Of a stretch of 64,000 nucleotides of DNA, positions 45,597 to 55,056 are shown in pieces. Where the stretch lies: assembly GCF_009930815.1 (NCBI RefSeq), contig NZ_CP022222.1, forward strand, positions 6,862,501 through 6,926,500. The letters are read 5' to 3'. The position numbers and the translations under genes were made by a program. Under the pieces are notes generated by a model, which saw only the letters and a list, made by a program, of their open reading frames with translations, had not been told where the DNA came from and did not search any database. Position 1 is the first letter of the stretch. Every line of letters starts with the position of its first letter. This stretch comes from Bradyrhizobium sp. CCBAU 051011. Lineage in GTDB: Bacteria; Pseudomonadota; Alphaproteobacteria; Rhizobiales; Xanthobacteraceae.

Positions 45597-47495
45597 ATGT
45601 TCACATTTCGAACCTCACTCACCTTCGCGGTGATGGCGTTTATCGTCGCTCTGGCCGTGCTGCTGATCGCAATTCAGATCCTGGCTCTTCGTTGGGCCAC
45701 GCACGAAGCCGCGTCTGCCTATATGGATGCGACCAGCGCGAAGGCACTCGGGCGCCTCCGCACCGAGATTACGACTATGACGTCGTTGGTACATGTGCTG
45801 GCGACAAGTTCCAGTGTAGCCGATTCAAATGAAAGAACCGAGACCGGCCGTGCGATCCCGCTATTCAAAGCCGCACTGCAAGAACAGCCTCAAATGGACA
45901 GTGTCTATGCAGGTTTCGAAAACGGTGCTTGGTTGCAGGTACGGCGCATTGACGGTCTCAACGACGAGCAGCGCGGAAGGCTGCGTGCGACGCCTGAGGC
46001 CAACATTGCGATCAATTTGGTCCGGCCCACGCCCAGTGGCGATCTGCCGATGCGACGAATTTTCGAAGATCAGCAGGGCAACCAGGTCGGGCAGCTTGAT
46101 CTATGGAAATACGGATATGACGCGCGCAAGCGGAGCTGGTACCACGAGACGGTAAAAGCCGACCGAGCGCTGGTCTCATCGCCTTATCTTTCATTCAGCA
46201 TCGGCGCACCCGTGATCACCGTTAGCGCGCCCTTGCGAGGCAAAGTGTCCGGCGTCCTTGCCGCAGATCTCAAGCTCGACAGCTTCAGCGAATTCGTCCA
46301 GTCACAACGACCGGGAGCGCACGGCAGTGTCTTGATCTTCGACTCGGCCGGCGCGCTTATAGCCCACCCCCATTTCGCACAATTCGTTGTCGATGCGATG
46401 ACGCATCCATCCCAACCGCAACTGCCAAGCATCAAGGAAATCAACTCGGGCGTCGTGCAGGAAGCCTTGCGCAGATCAGATGGTCGCGACCACTACAACG
46501 GAAGTATCCGTGACGATCACGGGCGGGACTTTCTGTTCAGGGTGACAAAATTCAATCTGGGTGGGCAATATGACGCCGCCATACTGTTGCTGGCGGCCCA
46601 AGAAGACTTTGCTCAGAATGTACGGAAACTCCAGTTCACCGGACTAATCCTCGCAATCATCGCTAGCGCTGCTTTTATTCCGGTCATTTGGATATTCGGC
46701 GGCGGAATGTCTCGATCATTGAGAGACATTACTGCCCAAGCCGTCAAACTCCAGACGCTGGCTGCGCCCGGCCCCTCGTCAGTCGCGTCACGCATTAAGG
46801 AAATTCACGAACTCGGCAGTGCAATGGAACTCGCGCAACGCGCCATCTGGTCGTTCGCACATTTTGTGCCCAAGGAGATCGTCCAGCGCATCGTTGATGA
46901 TTCCATCTCAACCGAGCTTGGCGGTGTTCGAGAGGAGATCAGCGTCGTTTTCACTGACGTCCGGGATTTTACGACGATCGCAGAGTCCGCAGACCCTGAT
47001 ACTCTCATGCACCAAACGTCGCGCTATTTTTCCGTGCTTACGGAGGCCTTTCTCGCCGAAGGCGGAACAGTCGACAAGTTCATTGGCGACGCCGTGATGG
47101 TGTTTTGGAACGCGCCCAATCCACAGCCCGACCACGTCGAGCGGGCCTGCCGGGCAGCCCTTGCGGGCAGGGCGGCATGTGAGGAGCTCAACTCTCAGTT
47201 CGAAACCGAGGGCCTGAAGCCGTTCTTCACGCGATTTGGCATACATGTAGGGGAGGCCATCGTCGGCAATCTTGGGTCGACGGAGCGCATGAACTACACT
47301 GCCCTTGGCAATACGGTAAATCTGGCGGCGCGCCTCGAAGGGCTGAACAAGCAATTTGGAACCACCATTCTTGTGAGCGAAAGCGTCCATTCGCGGGTTG
47401 AGCACTGCTTCCAGTTCAGAGCCTTCGAGACGGTCATTGCCAAGGGCATGACGAAGGAAACCCGCATCTTCGAGCTGGTCGGGGCAGCGACATGA
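45597..47495 (+). CDS. Membrane class III nucleotide cyclase with Cache sensor
   Basis: 632 residues from the ATG at 45597, with GAGGAGG nine bases upstream. A first membrane helix (FAVMAFIVALAVLLIAIQIL) is followed by a large periplasmic Cache-like region (to about 340; WYHETVKADRALVSSPYLSF, GAPVITVSAPLRGKVSGVLA). A second helix follows near 345-365 (LILAIIASAAFIPVIWIFGG), then a linker and the catalytic domain. Metal Asp residues lie in FTDVRDFT (Asp454) and FIGDAVM (Asp498). The Lys of DKFIGD favours ATP. The transition-state Asn and Arg are in LGNTVNLAARLE, where the adenine-contacting Asp of LGDTVN is Asn. Its stop overlaps the ATG of the UrtA-like gene (ATGA). Confidence 0.92.
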   Translation: MFTFRTSLTFAVMAFIVALAVLLIAIQILALRWATHEAASAYMDATSAKALGRLRTEITTMTSLVHVLATSSSVADSNERTETGRAIPLFKAALQEQPQMDSVYAGFENGAWLQVRRIDGLNDEQRGRLRATPEANIAINLVRPTPSGDLPMRRIFEDQQGNQVGQLDLWKYGYDARKRSWYHETVKADRALVSSPYLSFSIGAPVITVSAPLRGKVSGVLAADLKLDSFSEFVQSQRPGAHGSVLIFDSAGALIAHPHFAQFVVDAMTHPSQPQLPSIKEINSGVVQEALRRSDGRDHYNGSIRDDHGRDFLFRVTKFNLGGQYDAAILLLAAQEDFAQNVRKLQFTGLILAIIASAAFIPVIWIFGGGMSRSLRDITAQAVKLQTLAAPGPSSVASRIKEIHELGSAMELAQRAIWSFAHFVPKEIVQRIVDDSISTELGGVREEISVVFTDVRDFTTIAESADPDTLMHQTSRYFSVLTEAFLAEGGTVDKFIGDAVMVFWNAPNPQPDHVERACRAALAGRAACEELNSQFETEGLKPFFTRFGIHVGEAIVGNLGSTERMNYTALGNTVNLAARLEGLNKQFGTTILVSESVHSRVEHCFQFRAFETVIAKGMTKETRIFELVGAAT

Positions 47496-48787
47496 AATCA
47501 ATGATGCCAGGTGCGGTGCCATGTGTCTTGGCAAGGTTGTTCGGCCTGTGGCTGATGCTCGCAGTTTCGGCGGCTCACGCCGGCGAGGACACCATCAAAA
47601 TTGGAATTCTCCATTCCTTGTCGGGCACCATGGCAATCAGCGAGTCCGTGCTCAAGGACACCGTCCTCATGCTGATTGCGGATCAAAACAAGAAGGGTGG
47701 GCTGCTTGGACGGAGACTGGAGCCAGTCGTTGTGGATGCCGCGTCCGATTGGGATGTCTTTGCGAAGAAAGCGAGGCAGCTAATCTCCAACGACAAGGTC
47801 GCCGTTGTATTCGGGTGCTGGACCTCCGCCTCGCGCAAGTCCGTGCTGCCGATTTTCGAGGAACTGAACGGCTTGCTCTTTTACCCCGTGCAGTACGAGG
47901 GTGAAGAAAGTTCGCGTAACATTTTCTACACCGGGGCCGCGCCCAACCAGCAAGCAATTCCGGCCGTTCGATATCTGATCAGCAACGAGGGAGGCAAGGT
48001 TCGCAGATGGGTTCTGCTCGGTACCGACTACGTCTACCCGCGCACGATCAACCGAATCTTGAGCGCGTATCTTGCTGCAGAAGGGGTGTCGCCGGATGAC
48101 ATCATGACGATCTATACGCCGTTCGGTCATTACGAATGGCGAGAGATCGTCGGGCGAATCAAAGCCTTCGGTTCGGAGGGAAAAAAGACCGCAGTCATAT
48201 CAACCGTTAACGGAGATGCAAACACGTACCTCTACAGCGAACTAGCAGCCCAGCAGGTAGACGCCAACGCAGTACCAGTGATGGCTTTCTCGTTCGGCGA
48301 GCGCGAATTGCTGGGTGCGGACATTGCCCCCGTCGGGCATCTGGCGGCCTGGAATTACTTCCAGTCGATCAAGTCAGCAGAGAACGACGCTTTCGTGAGG
48401 ATGTGGGCGGACTTCAACAAGCAACGAGACAAAACCACGAATGATCCGATGGAAGCCACCTTCATTGGGTTCAGGATGTGGGCACAAGCCGTCGTTCAAG
48501 CGGGCACAACCGACATAGATGCGGTCCGGCAAGCCATGTACGGCCAGAGGATCAACGCACCGAGCGGCTTCGAGGTTGCAATGAACACCAACCATCATCT
48601 TTCCAAGCCAGTCATGATAGGCAAGATAAATTCTTCCGGGACCTTCAATGTCATTTGGCGGTCGATCAATCCGGTCCGAGCCGATGCCTGGAGCAAGTAC
48701 ATCCCCGACAGCGCCAACCGTACAGCTGATTGGACCTTTCCCTGGGTCTGCGGGGGATGCATCGAGCCGACGTTCAAGGAGTGGTGA
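47492..48787 (+). CDS. UrtA-like periplasmic binding protein, orphan
   Basis: 431 residues. The signal peptide (ARLFGLWLMLAVSAAHA, cleavage before GED) is followed by the type 1 periplasmic binding fold of the urea/short-amide group: IKIGILHSLSGTMAISESVL, VVFGCWTSASRKSVLPIFEE, LLFYPVQYEGEESSRNIFYT and WVLLGTDYVYPRTINRI. It ends ADWTFPWVCGGCIEPTFKEW, with a Cys pair like UrtA. In UrtABCDE operons this protein feeds an ABC transporter, but no permease or ATPase gene follows; the next gene is convergent. Coupling to the cyclase suggests it serves as a ligand sensor for that enzyme's periplasmic domain. This is inference. Confidence 0.9.
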   Translation: MKSMMPGAVPCVLARLFGLWLMLAVSAAHAGEDTIKIGILHSLSGTMAISESVLKDTVLMLIADQNKKGGLLGRRLEPVVVDAASDWDVFAKKARQLISNDKVAVVFGCWTSASRKSVLPIFEELNGLLFYPVQYEGEESSRNIFYTGAAPNQQAIPAVRYLISNEGGKVRRWVLLGTDYVYPRTINRILSAYLAAEGVSPDDIMTIYTPFGHYEWREIVGRIKAFGSEGKKTAVISTVNGDANTYLYSELAAQQVDANAVPVMAFSFGERELLGADIAPVGHLAAWNYFQSIKSAENDAFVRMWADFNKQRDKTTNDPMEATFIGFRMWAQAVVQAGTTDIDAVRQAMYGQRINAPSGFEVAMNTNHHLSKPVMIGKINSSGTFNVIWRSINPVRADAWSKYIPDSANRTADWTFPWVCGGCIEPTFKEW

Positions 48788-48874
48788 GGAGTGGCGGACT
48801 CAGTTGGAAACCAACCCGCGGGCGGTGAGGTGGAGAAGGCCTGATTGTCGGAGCGCGGTGAAAGCCAAACGGCC

Positions 48875-50059
48875 TCAACGCACCTGTGCCCTGCCGCCGA
48901 TGTTCCAACCGCGGCCGCCTTCGCCAAAGATCTCGTGGCCCGTTGCCGTCACCGCAACCGTGTCTTCCAGCTTGATGAAGCCGCGCGTGGGATGCTTCAT
49001 CGTTGTTTCGATCGACACCACCATGCCCGGCTCCAATGGCCGGCGCGCGTCCGGATCGTCGTAGGGAATGGGACCTGTAGCCGTCAGGCGAGGGGCCTCA
49101 TGGCTGACCAGCCCCATGCCGTGCGCGAGAAAGTCGGTACATTCGCGCTGGCTGGACCGCGCGAGCTCTCTCTCAGCCGCGACATAAATTTCACCGCCCA
49201 TGGCACCCGGCCGAACGGCGGCGAACGCCGCCCGCTGGATGGTTTCAATTTCGGCCAGCAGGTCCATGAGCTCGCTGTCCGGCTCGCCCAGCACCGCCAT
49301 CCGCGCGAGATCGCCGATATAGCCGTGATAGTTGCCGCCGGAATCCAGTGACAGCACGTCGCCGTTCTCCCAGCGCTGTGCCGAAGGCGCCCGGTTGTGG
49401 CTGGAGCCGCAAGCCAGCAGGCAATACTCGAACGTCAATCCGCGGTTCACCTCCGCGATCTTCAGCGCATCGGAAAGCTGCTGCTTGGTGGTGCCCGGGC
49501 CGTGGTTCGCGATGACCTCGATCATGGAGTCGATCACCAATTCCGACGCCTTCTTCAGCCTGGCTAATTCGGCCGGCGATTTCACGGCACGCAGGCGTTC
49601 GAGCACCAGCAGCGCATCCTTGATCTCGCTACCGGGCAGGGCATCGGAAAGGGCCCTGCCGGCGTCCATCGGCAGGAATGGCATCTCGACGCCGACCCGC
49701 TTCATCGGCACGCCCGCGCCCTTGATCAGGCCGACCGCCTGTGAAACGGCATCCACCGATCCGTTGCCTTCGGTACGGGCCTGCGGAACCCACAGCGGCG
49801 CGACGGCCCGCTGATGGGTCTCCAGCCGATGCCCGATATAGACCGCCTTGTCTGGCGCGCCTTTCGGATAGATCACGACCGGCAGGTAGCGGCTAACCCC
49901 GAGCGCATCCATGTAGTCGAAGAAGATCGCGCGCTCGGCGCCGAGCAGATATTGGACATTGTGTTTGGACGTCGCGACCAGGATGTCGAGCCCGGCCGCT
50001 TCCATCAGCAAGTCGAGCTTGGCCGTGTCGAATGGAATGGCGCGCGATTGTCCTTGCAT
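48875..50059 (-). CDS. M24 family metallopeptidase (Xaa-Pro aminopeptidase-like)
   Basis: 394 residues from the ATG at 50059, which has GGGAGG six bases upstream; a frame open to 50149 is not needed. The N-terminal creatinase-like domain (LDLLMEAAGLDILVATSKHN, YLLGAERAIFFDY) precedes the pita-bread domain. The usual five metal ligands can be placed: Asp in SLDSGGNYHGYIGD, a second Asp in the same stretch, His in FLAHGMGLVSHEAPR, Glu in VVSIETTM and Glu in KLEDTVAVT. It would cleave Xaa-Pro peptides or a related C-N bond (creatinase and prolidase relatives). It is cytosolic. It is divergent from the TRAP transporter, which may import its substrate; that is only a neighbourhood argument. Confidence 0.9.
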   Translation of the reverse strand: MQGQSRAIPFDTAKLDLLMEAAGLDILVATSKHNVQYLLGAERAIFFDYMDALGVSRYLPVVIYPKGAPDKAVYIGHRLETHQRAVAPLWVPQARTEGNGSVDAVSQAVGLIKGAGVPMKRVGVEMPFLPMDAGRALSDALPGSEIKDALLVLERLRAVKSPAELARLKKASELVIDSMIEVIANHGPGTTKQQLSDALKIAEVNRGLTFEYCLLACGSSHNRAPSAQRWENGDVLSLDSGGNYHGYIGDLARMAVLGEPDSELMDLLAEIETIQRAAFAAVRPGAMGGEIYVAAERELARSSQRECTDFLAHGMGLVSHEAPRLTATGPIPYDDPDARRPLEPGMVVSIETTMKHPTRGFIKLEDTVAVTATGHEIFGEGGRGWNIGGRAQVR

Positions 50060-50186
50060 GATGAACCTCCCGATGCCGCTGGCGTCGCCTGGACCGCATT
50101 TGTGGGCGGGAAGTGGGCTGCTACCAGCGACGAAATCAACGAGCTCCAATGCAGTTTAACGAATGCCGGCTGGCTGTTGACCCGCA

Positions 50187-50220
50187 TATCCATAATTCGC
50201 ATAAGGTATATTATGGAATA
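50187..50220. promoter_or_regulatory. AT-rich inverted repeat between M24 peptidase and TRAP genes
   Basis: TATCCATAAT at 50187-50196 and ATTATGGAATA at 50210-50220 form an almost perfect inverted repeat around TCGCATAAGGTAT, in a clearly AT-rich patch (about 50180-50265) of the 375-base divergent gap. It is a plausible operator or promoter region for both genes. No specific regulator is recognised and none is encoded beside it. The rest of the gap shows nothing further. Confidence 0.35.
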
Positions 50221-50434
50221 TCTATATCTACAATTAGATCAAATATTTAGCCGGATATCCTGGCAAACCGGGCCAGCCTGACAGCTGTACAGGCGTTCGT
50301 TTGGCCTAAGCAGGCCTGATCCGCCAAAGCCTGTGTTGCCGCCGCGTGCCGACGCTGCAATAAGCGCCCGAGTACGCTGATGACTCGCGACATCGGGTCG
50401 TCTCAAGAACAACAACCCTTAAGGGAGAACAAGG

Positions 50435-51454
50435 ATGAGTTTTTCACGACGCACGCTTCTCAAGGCATCCGCTGCGTCAGCGGTTTTGGGCGGCATCGGC
50501 GCGCCGTTGGTGGCGCGGGCCCAGGCGGGCGAATTTACCTACAAATACGCCAATAATCTTCCTGACGGCCATCCCATGAACGCCCGGGCCAAGGAAATGG
50601 CCGCGGCGATCAAAGCCGAGACCAATGGCCGGTTCGACCTGCAGATTTTCCCGAACAACCAGCTCGGTTCCGATACCGATATGCTGAGCCAGATCCGCTC
50701 GGGCGGCGTCGAGTTTTTCACGCTGTCGGGCCTGATTCTGGCGACGCTGGTGCCGGCGGCGTCGATCAGCGGCATCGGCTTTGCTTTTCCGGACTACGAC
50801 ACGGTCTGGAGGGCCATGGACGGGGGCCTGGGCGGCCATATCCGTGGCGAGATCGCCAAGGCGAACCTCGTGGTGATGGAGAAGATCTGGGACAACGGCT
50901 TCCGCCAGACGACGTCATCGACCAAGCTGATCAACGGTCCTGAGGACCTCAAGGGCTTCAAGATCCGGGTACCGGTGTCGCCGCTCTGGACCTCGATGTT
51001 CAAGGCGTTCGAGGCGGCGCCCGCCTCGATCAATTTCAGTGAAGTTTACTCCGCGCTGCAGACCAAGATCGTCGAGGGCCAGGAAAATCCGCTCGCGATC
51101 ATCTCGACCGCGAAACTGTATGAAGTGCAGAAGTTCTGCTCGCTGACGAACCATATGTGGGACGGCTTCTGGTTCCTGGCGAACCGCCGCGCCTGGGAAA
51201 AGCTCCCCGAGGATGTCAGGACCATCGTCGCCAAGAACATCAATGCGGCGGCCGTCAAGGAGCGCGAGGACGTCGCCAAGCTCAATGCCGGGCTGCAGCA
51301 GGAACTGGCGGGCAAGGGCCTTGCCTTCAACCAGCCCAACGTGACGCCGTTCCGCGACAAGCTGCGCTCCGCCGGCTTCTACGCCGAATGGAAAGGTAAA
51401 TATGGCGATCAGGCCTGGGAGCTGCTCGAGAAGTCCGTGGGCAAGCTCTCGTAG
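50435..51454 (+). CDS. TRAP transporter substrate-binding protein (DctP family)
   Basis: 339 residues. A Tat-like signal (SRRTLLKASAASAVLGGIGA, cleavage near ARAQA) directs it to the periplasm. The DctP fold shows YKYANNLPDGHPMNARAKEM, NGRFDLQIFPNNQLGSDTDM with LSQIRSGGVEF, the carboxylate-binding Arg region (DLKGFKIRVPVSPLW), and EVYSALQTKIVEGQENPL. It captures an organic acid, driven with the membrane subunits by a sodium or proton gradient. AAGGGAGAAC precedes the ATG. It is 16 bases from the fused permease gene and surely co-transcribed. Confidence 0.95.
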   Translation: MSFSRRTLLKASAASAVLGGIGAPLVARAQAGEFTYKYANNLPDGHPMNARAKEMAAAIKAETNGRFDLQIFPNNQLGSDTDMLSQIRSGGVEFFTLSGLILATLVPAASISGIGFAFPDYDTVWRAMDGGLGGHIRGEIAKANLVVMEKIWDNGFRQTTSSTKLINGPEDLKGFKIRVPVSPLWTSMFKAFEAAPASINFSEVYSALQTKIVEGQENPLAIISTAKLYEVQKFCSLTNHMWDGFWFLANRRAWEKLPEDVRTIVAKNINAAAVKEREDVAKLNAGLQQELAGKGLAFNQPNVTPFRDKLRSAGFYAEWKGKYGDQAWELLEKSVGKLS

Positions 51455-51470
51455 CGTCTGAGCGACCGTC

Positions 51471-53372
51471 ATGGCTCATGCCGAATTGAGTGAGGGCATT
51501 GGCGGCGAGGTGGGTCAGTCCCCTCCTCGCCGCCGACCGTTGCTGGCGTCGATCGAACACGCCCTGGGAGTGCTGGTCGAGCTTCCGGCCGCGCTTCTGG
51601 TCATAGCCGAGATCATGATCCTGTTTGCAGGCGTGGTGGCGCGCTATGCGCTGCACCAGCCGTTGATCTGGTCGGACGAACTCGCCTCGATCCTGTTCCT
51701 GTGGCTTGCCATGCTGGGTGCCGCGGTCGCATTCCGCCGCGCCGAGCACATGCGGATGACGGCGGTGGTCGCCAGCGCGAAGCCCGCCATGCGCGCTTAT
51801 CTCGATCTGGTGGCGACGTCGGCGGCGCTGGCGTTTCTCATTCTGATCGCCTGGCCGGCCTACGAATACGCCTACGAGGAAAGCTACATCACCACGCCGG
51901 CGCTGCAGATCAGCAATATCTGGCGCGCCGCAGCGCTGCCGGTCGGCATTGCCCTGATGGCGATGTTTGCGCTGCTGCGGCTGGCCCGCGCGAGCAATTT
52001 TCGCACGGTGCTGGCCGCGATCCTCTCGGTGGCGCTGGTCATCGGGATATTCTGGCTGATCAGGGGCTCGCTCAAGCCGCTCGGCAACCTCAACCTGATC
52101 ATCTTCTTTGTCGGCGTCGCCGGCTTCTGCGTGTTCGCCGGCGTGCCGATCGCGTTCGGCTTTGGTCTGGCGACCTATGGCTATCTGGCGCTGACCACGG
52201 GCACGCCGCTGATGGTGCTGGTCGGCCGCATGGACGAGGGCATGAGCCACCTCATTCTGCTGTCGGTGCCCCTCTTCGTCTTCCTCGGTCTCTTGATCGA
52301 GATGACGGGCATGGCGCGCGCCATGGTGGCGTTCCTGGCAAGTCTCCTGGGCCATGTCCGCGGCGGACTGCATTACGTGCTGGTCGGGGCGATGTATCTG
52401 GTCTCGGGCATCTCGGGCTCCAAGGCTGCCGACATGGCCGCCGTGGCGCCGGTGTTGTTTCCGGAAATGAAGGCGCGGGGCGCCAAGCCGGGCGATCTGG
52501 TCGCCCTCCTCTCCGCGACGGGCGCACAGACCGAAACCATCCCGCCGAGCCTGGTGCTGATTACCATCGGTTCGGTCACCGGTGTGTCGATCGCGGCGCT
52601 GTTCACCGGTGGCCTGTTGCCGGGCCTGGTGTTGGCGATCACGCTGTCGGCGCTGGTGTGGTGGCGCTACCGGAACGAGGACCTGCGGCATGTCACGCGG
52701 GCGAGCGCCGGCGAGATCGTCCGCGCGTTTGCCATCGCCCTGCCCGCTATCGCGCTGCCGTTCGTGATCCGCTACGCGGTGGTCGAGGGTATCGCGACCG
52801 CGACCGAGGTTTCCACCATCGGCATCGTCTATGCCTTCATCGTCGGCTTTTTTGTCTACGGCCTCCTGATCTACCGCAATTTCGACTGGCGGCGGATCGT
52901 GCCGATGCTAGTCGAGACCGCGGGCCTGTCGGGCGCGATCCTGCTGATCATCGGCTGCGCCACCGGCATGGCCTGGGGTCTCACGCAGTCCGGCTTTTCG
53001 CGGACGCTGGCGGCCGCCATGACCGGCCTGCCCGGCGGCTCGTCGACATTCATTGCGGTCTCGATCGTGGCCTTCGTGATCCTGGGCAGCGTGCTCGAGG
53101 GCATTCCGGCGATCGTGCTGTTCGGGCCTTTGCTGTTTCCGATCGCCCGCACGGTGGGCGTGCACGAGGTCCACTATGCGATGATCGTGATCCTCGCGAT
53201 GGGTATCGGGTTATTCGCGCCGCCCTTCGGAGTAGGCTATTATGCGGCGTGCGCCATCGGACGCGTCGATCCGGCCGAAGGTATCCGGCCGATCTGGGGC
53301 TACCTCTTGGCGCTGATGGTCGGCCTGATTATCGTGGCGATCTTCCCGTGGATTTCCATCGGGTTCTTGTAA
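51471..53372 (+). CDS. TRAP transporter fused permease (DctQ-DctM)
   Basis: 633 residues with about 16 predicted membrane helices. The first about 190 residues are the small DctQ subunit (ALHQPLIWSDELASILFLWL, AFRRAEHMRMTAVV). From about residue 200 the large DctM subunit follows (VGVAGFCVFAGVPIAFGFGL, MDEGMSHLILLSVPLFVFLG, GISGSKAADMAAVAPVLFPE). The two are a single polypeptide, a known variant. It forms the inner-membrane channel for the binding protein encoded just upstream. The gene is followed after 29 bases by the acyl-CoA synthetase. Confidence 0.94.
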   Translation: MAHAELSEGIGGEVGQSPPRRRPLLASIEHALGVLVELPAALLVIAEIMILFAGVVARYALHQPLIWSDELASILFLWLAMLGAAVAFRRAEHMRMTAVVASAKPAMRAYLDLVATSAALAFLILIAWPAYEYAYEESYITTPALQISNIWRAAALPVGIALMAMFALLRLARASNFRTVLAAILSVALVIGIFWLIRGSLKPLGNLNLIIFFVGVAGFCVFAGVPIAFGFGLATYGYLALTTGTPLMVLVGRMDEGMSHLILLSVPLFVFLGLLIEMTGMARAMVAFLASLLGHVRGGLHYVLVGAMYLVSGISGSKAADMAAVAPVLFPEMKARGAKPGDLVALLSATGAQTETIPPSLVLITIGSVTGVSIAALFTGGLLPGLVLAITLSALVWWRYRNEDLRHVTRASAGEIVRAFAIALPAIALPFVIRYAVVEGIATATEVSTIGIVYAFIVGFFVYGLLIYRNFDWRRIVPMLVETAGLSGAILLIIGCATGMAWGLTQSGFSRTLAAAMTGLPGGSSTFIAVSIVAFVILGSVLEGIPAIVLFGPLLFPIARTVGVHEVHYAMIVILAMGIGLFAPPFGVGYYAACAIGRVDPAEGIRPIWGYLLALMVGLIIVAIFPWISIGFL

Positions 53373-53401
53373 GGTCTAATTTTGTAAATGGGACACAGCC
53401 G

Positions 53402-55051
53402 ATGAGCGCAGCCCAGAACCAGTATTCCATCGGATTGGACAAGACCCCGGCAAACTATGTGCCGCTGACGCCTTTGAGCTTCCTCGCCCGCAGCGCCGCC
53501 GTCTATCCGGATCATGTCAGCACCGTCTATGAAGGCCGCAGCTTCACCTGGGCCGAGACCTACGCGCGGTGCCGGCGTTTTGCGTCATGGCTCGCCGGAC
53601 GAGGTATCGGCAACGGCGATACGGTAGCAGTGATGCTGCCGAACGTCCCGGCGATGAACGAGGTGCATTTCGCGGTCCCGATGGCGGGTGCCGTGCTGAA
53701 CGCGCTGAACATCCGGCTCGACGCACCCTCGATTGCCTTCCAGCTCGACCATGGTGGCGCGAAAATCATCCTCGTCGATCCGGAATTCTCTGGCGTGATT
53801 GCGGAAGCGCTGACGCTGATGCAGGGGCCGAAACCGTTCGTCGTCGATGTCGACGACGCGGCTTTTGCCGGCGGCAAGCGGATTGGTGAGATTGAGTACG
53901 AGGCGGCAGTTGCGGCGGGCGATCCCGGCTTCGTCGCGCGGCTGCCCGGCGATGAATGGGACGCGATTGCGCTAAGCTATACTTCCGGCACCACTGGCAA
54001 CCCGAAGGGCGTCGTCACCCACCACCGCGGCGCCTATCTCAACGCCGTCAGCAACATCCTGGCCGGCAATCTCGGCCAGCATCCGGTGTATCTCTGGACG
54101 TTGCCGATGTTCCACTGCAATGGCTGGTGCTTCCCATGGACGGTCGCGGCCTCCGCCGGCATCAACGTCTGCCTGCGCAAAGTCGATCCGGCCAAGATCT
54201 TCGAATTGATACCCAAACACGGCGTCACCCACATGTGCGGTGCGCCGATCGTCTACAACACGCTGATCAACGCGCCCGGTGCGCCCAAGGGCAACGCCGC
54301 GCGCCCCGTCGTCGGATTGATCGCAGGTGCTGCGCCGCCGGTCGCCGTGCTCGAGGGCGCCGAAAGCATCGGCATCAAGCTGACGCATGTGTACGGCCTG
54401 ACCGAGGTCTATGGCCCCGCCTCCGTCTGCGCCGAGCAGCCGGGCTGGGACGAACTCCCCGCCGACCAGCGCGCGCAGATGAAGCGCCGGCAGGGCGTGC
54501 CCTACCCCCTGGAAGAAGCCGTCACGGTGCTCGACCCCGAGACCATGCAGGAGGTGCCGCGCGACGGGGAAACCATCGGCGAGGTGATGTTCCGCGGCAA
54601 TATCGTGATGAAGGGCTATCTGAAGAACGAGAAGGCGACGCAAGAAGCCTTCGCCGGCGGCTGGTTTCACACCGGCGATCTCGGCGTGCTCGACGAGCAC
54701 GGCTACGTCATCATCAAAGACCGCTCCAAGGACATCATCATATCAGGCGGTGAGAACATCTCCTCCGTCGAGGTCGAAGATGTCCTCTACAAGCACCCGG
54801 CCGTGCTGTTCGCGGCTGTGGTCGCAAAACCCGATTCCAAATGGGGCGAGGTGCCCTGCGCCTTCGTCGAATTGAAGGAAGGCGCCAAGGCGACGGAAGC
54901 CGAGATCATCGCCTTCTGCCGCAGCCACATGTCGGGCTTCAAGACGCCGAAGGCGGTGGTGTTCGGAGTTATCCCGAAGACCTCCACCGGCAAGATCCAG
55001 AAGTTCATGCTGCGCAACCAGGTGGATTCGGCGAAAGCGATTTCGGCCTGA
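53402..55051 (+). CDS. Acyl-CoA synthetase (AMP-forming), DmdB/medium-chain type
   Basis: 549 residues from the ATG at 53402. It activates a carboxylic acid with ATP and CoA through an acyl-adenylate. Motifs: A3 SYTSGTTGNPKGVVTHHRGA, then PMFHCNGWCFPW, A5-like GLTEVYGPASVC, A7-like GGWFHTGDLGVLDEHGYVII, the hinge KDRSKDIIISGGENISSVEV, and the catalytic Lys in PKTSTGKIQKF. The text resembles methylmercaptopropionyl-CoA ligase and medium-chain ligases; the true substrate is unknown. Position directly after the TRAP genes suggests it activates the imported carboxylate (inference). Confidence 0.93.
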   Translation: MSAAQNQYSIGLDKTPANYVPLTPLSFLARSAAVYPDHVSTVYEGRSFTWAETYARCRRFASWLAGRGIGNGDTVAVMLPNVPAMNEVHFAVPMAGAVLNALNIRLDAPSIAFQLDHGGAKIILVDPEFSGVIAEALTLMQGPKPFVVDVDDAAFAGGKRIGEIEYEAAVAAGDPGFVARLPGDEWDAIALSYTSGTTGNPKGVVTHHRGAYLNAVSNILAGNLGQHPVYLWTLPMFHCNGWCFPWTVAASAGINVCLRKVDPAKIFELIPKHGVTHMCGAPIVYNTLINAPGAPKGNAARPVVGLIAGAAPPVAVLEGAESIGIKLTHVYGLTEVYGPASVCAEQPGWDELPADQRAQMKRRQGVPYPLEEAVTVLDPETMQEVPRDGETIGEVMFRGNIVMKGYLKNEKATQEAFAGGWFHTGDLGVLDEHGYVIIKDRSKDIIISGGENISSVEVEDVLYKHPAVLFAAVVAKPDSKWGEVPCAFVELKEGAKATEAEIIAFCRSHMSGFKTPKAVVFGVIPKTSTGKIQKFMLRNQVDSAKAISA

Positions 55052-55056
55052 CGCGC

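Noticed and set aside
51701..53400. A long plus-strand frame inside the TRAP permease gene, running into the acyl-CoA synthetase
   Set aside because: The first 567 codons are a shifted reading of the permease with Arg/Gly/His-rich text; only the part from the ATG at 53402 is a real protein.
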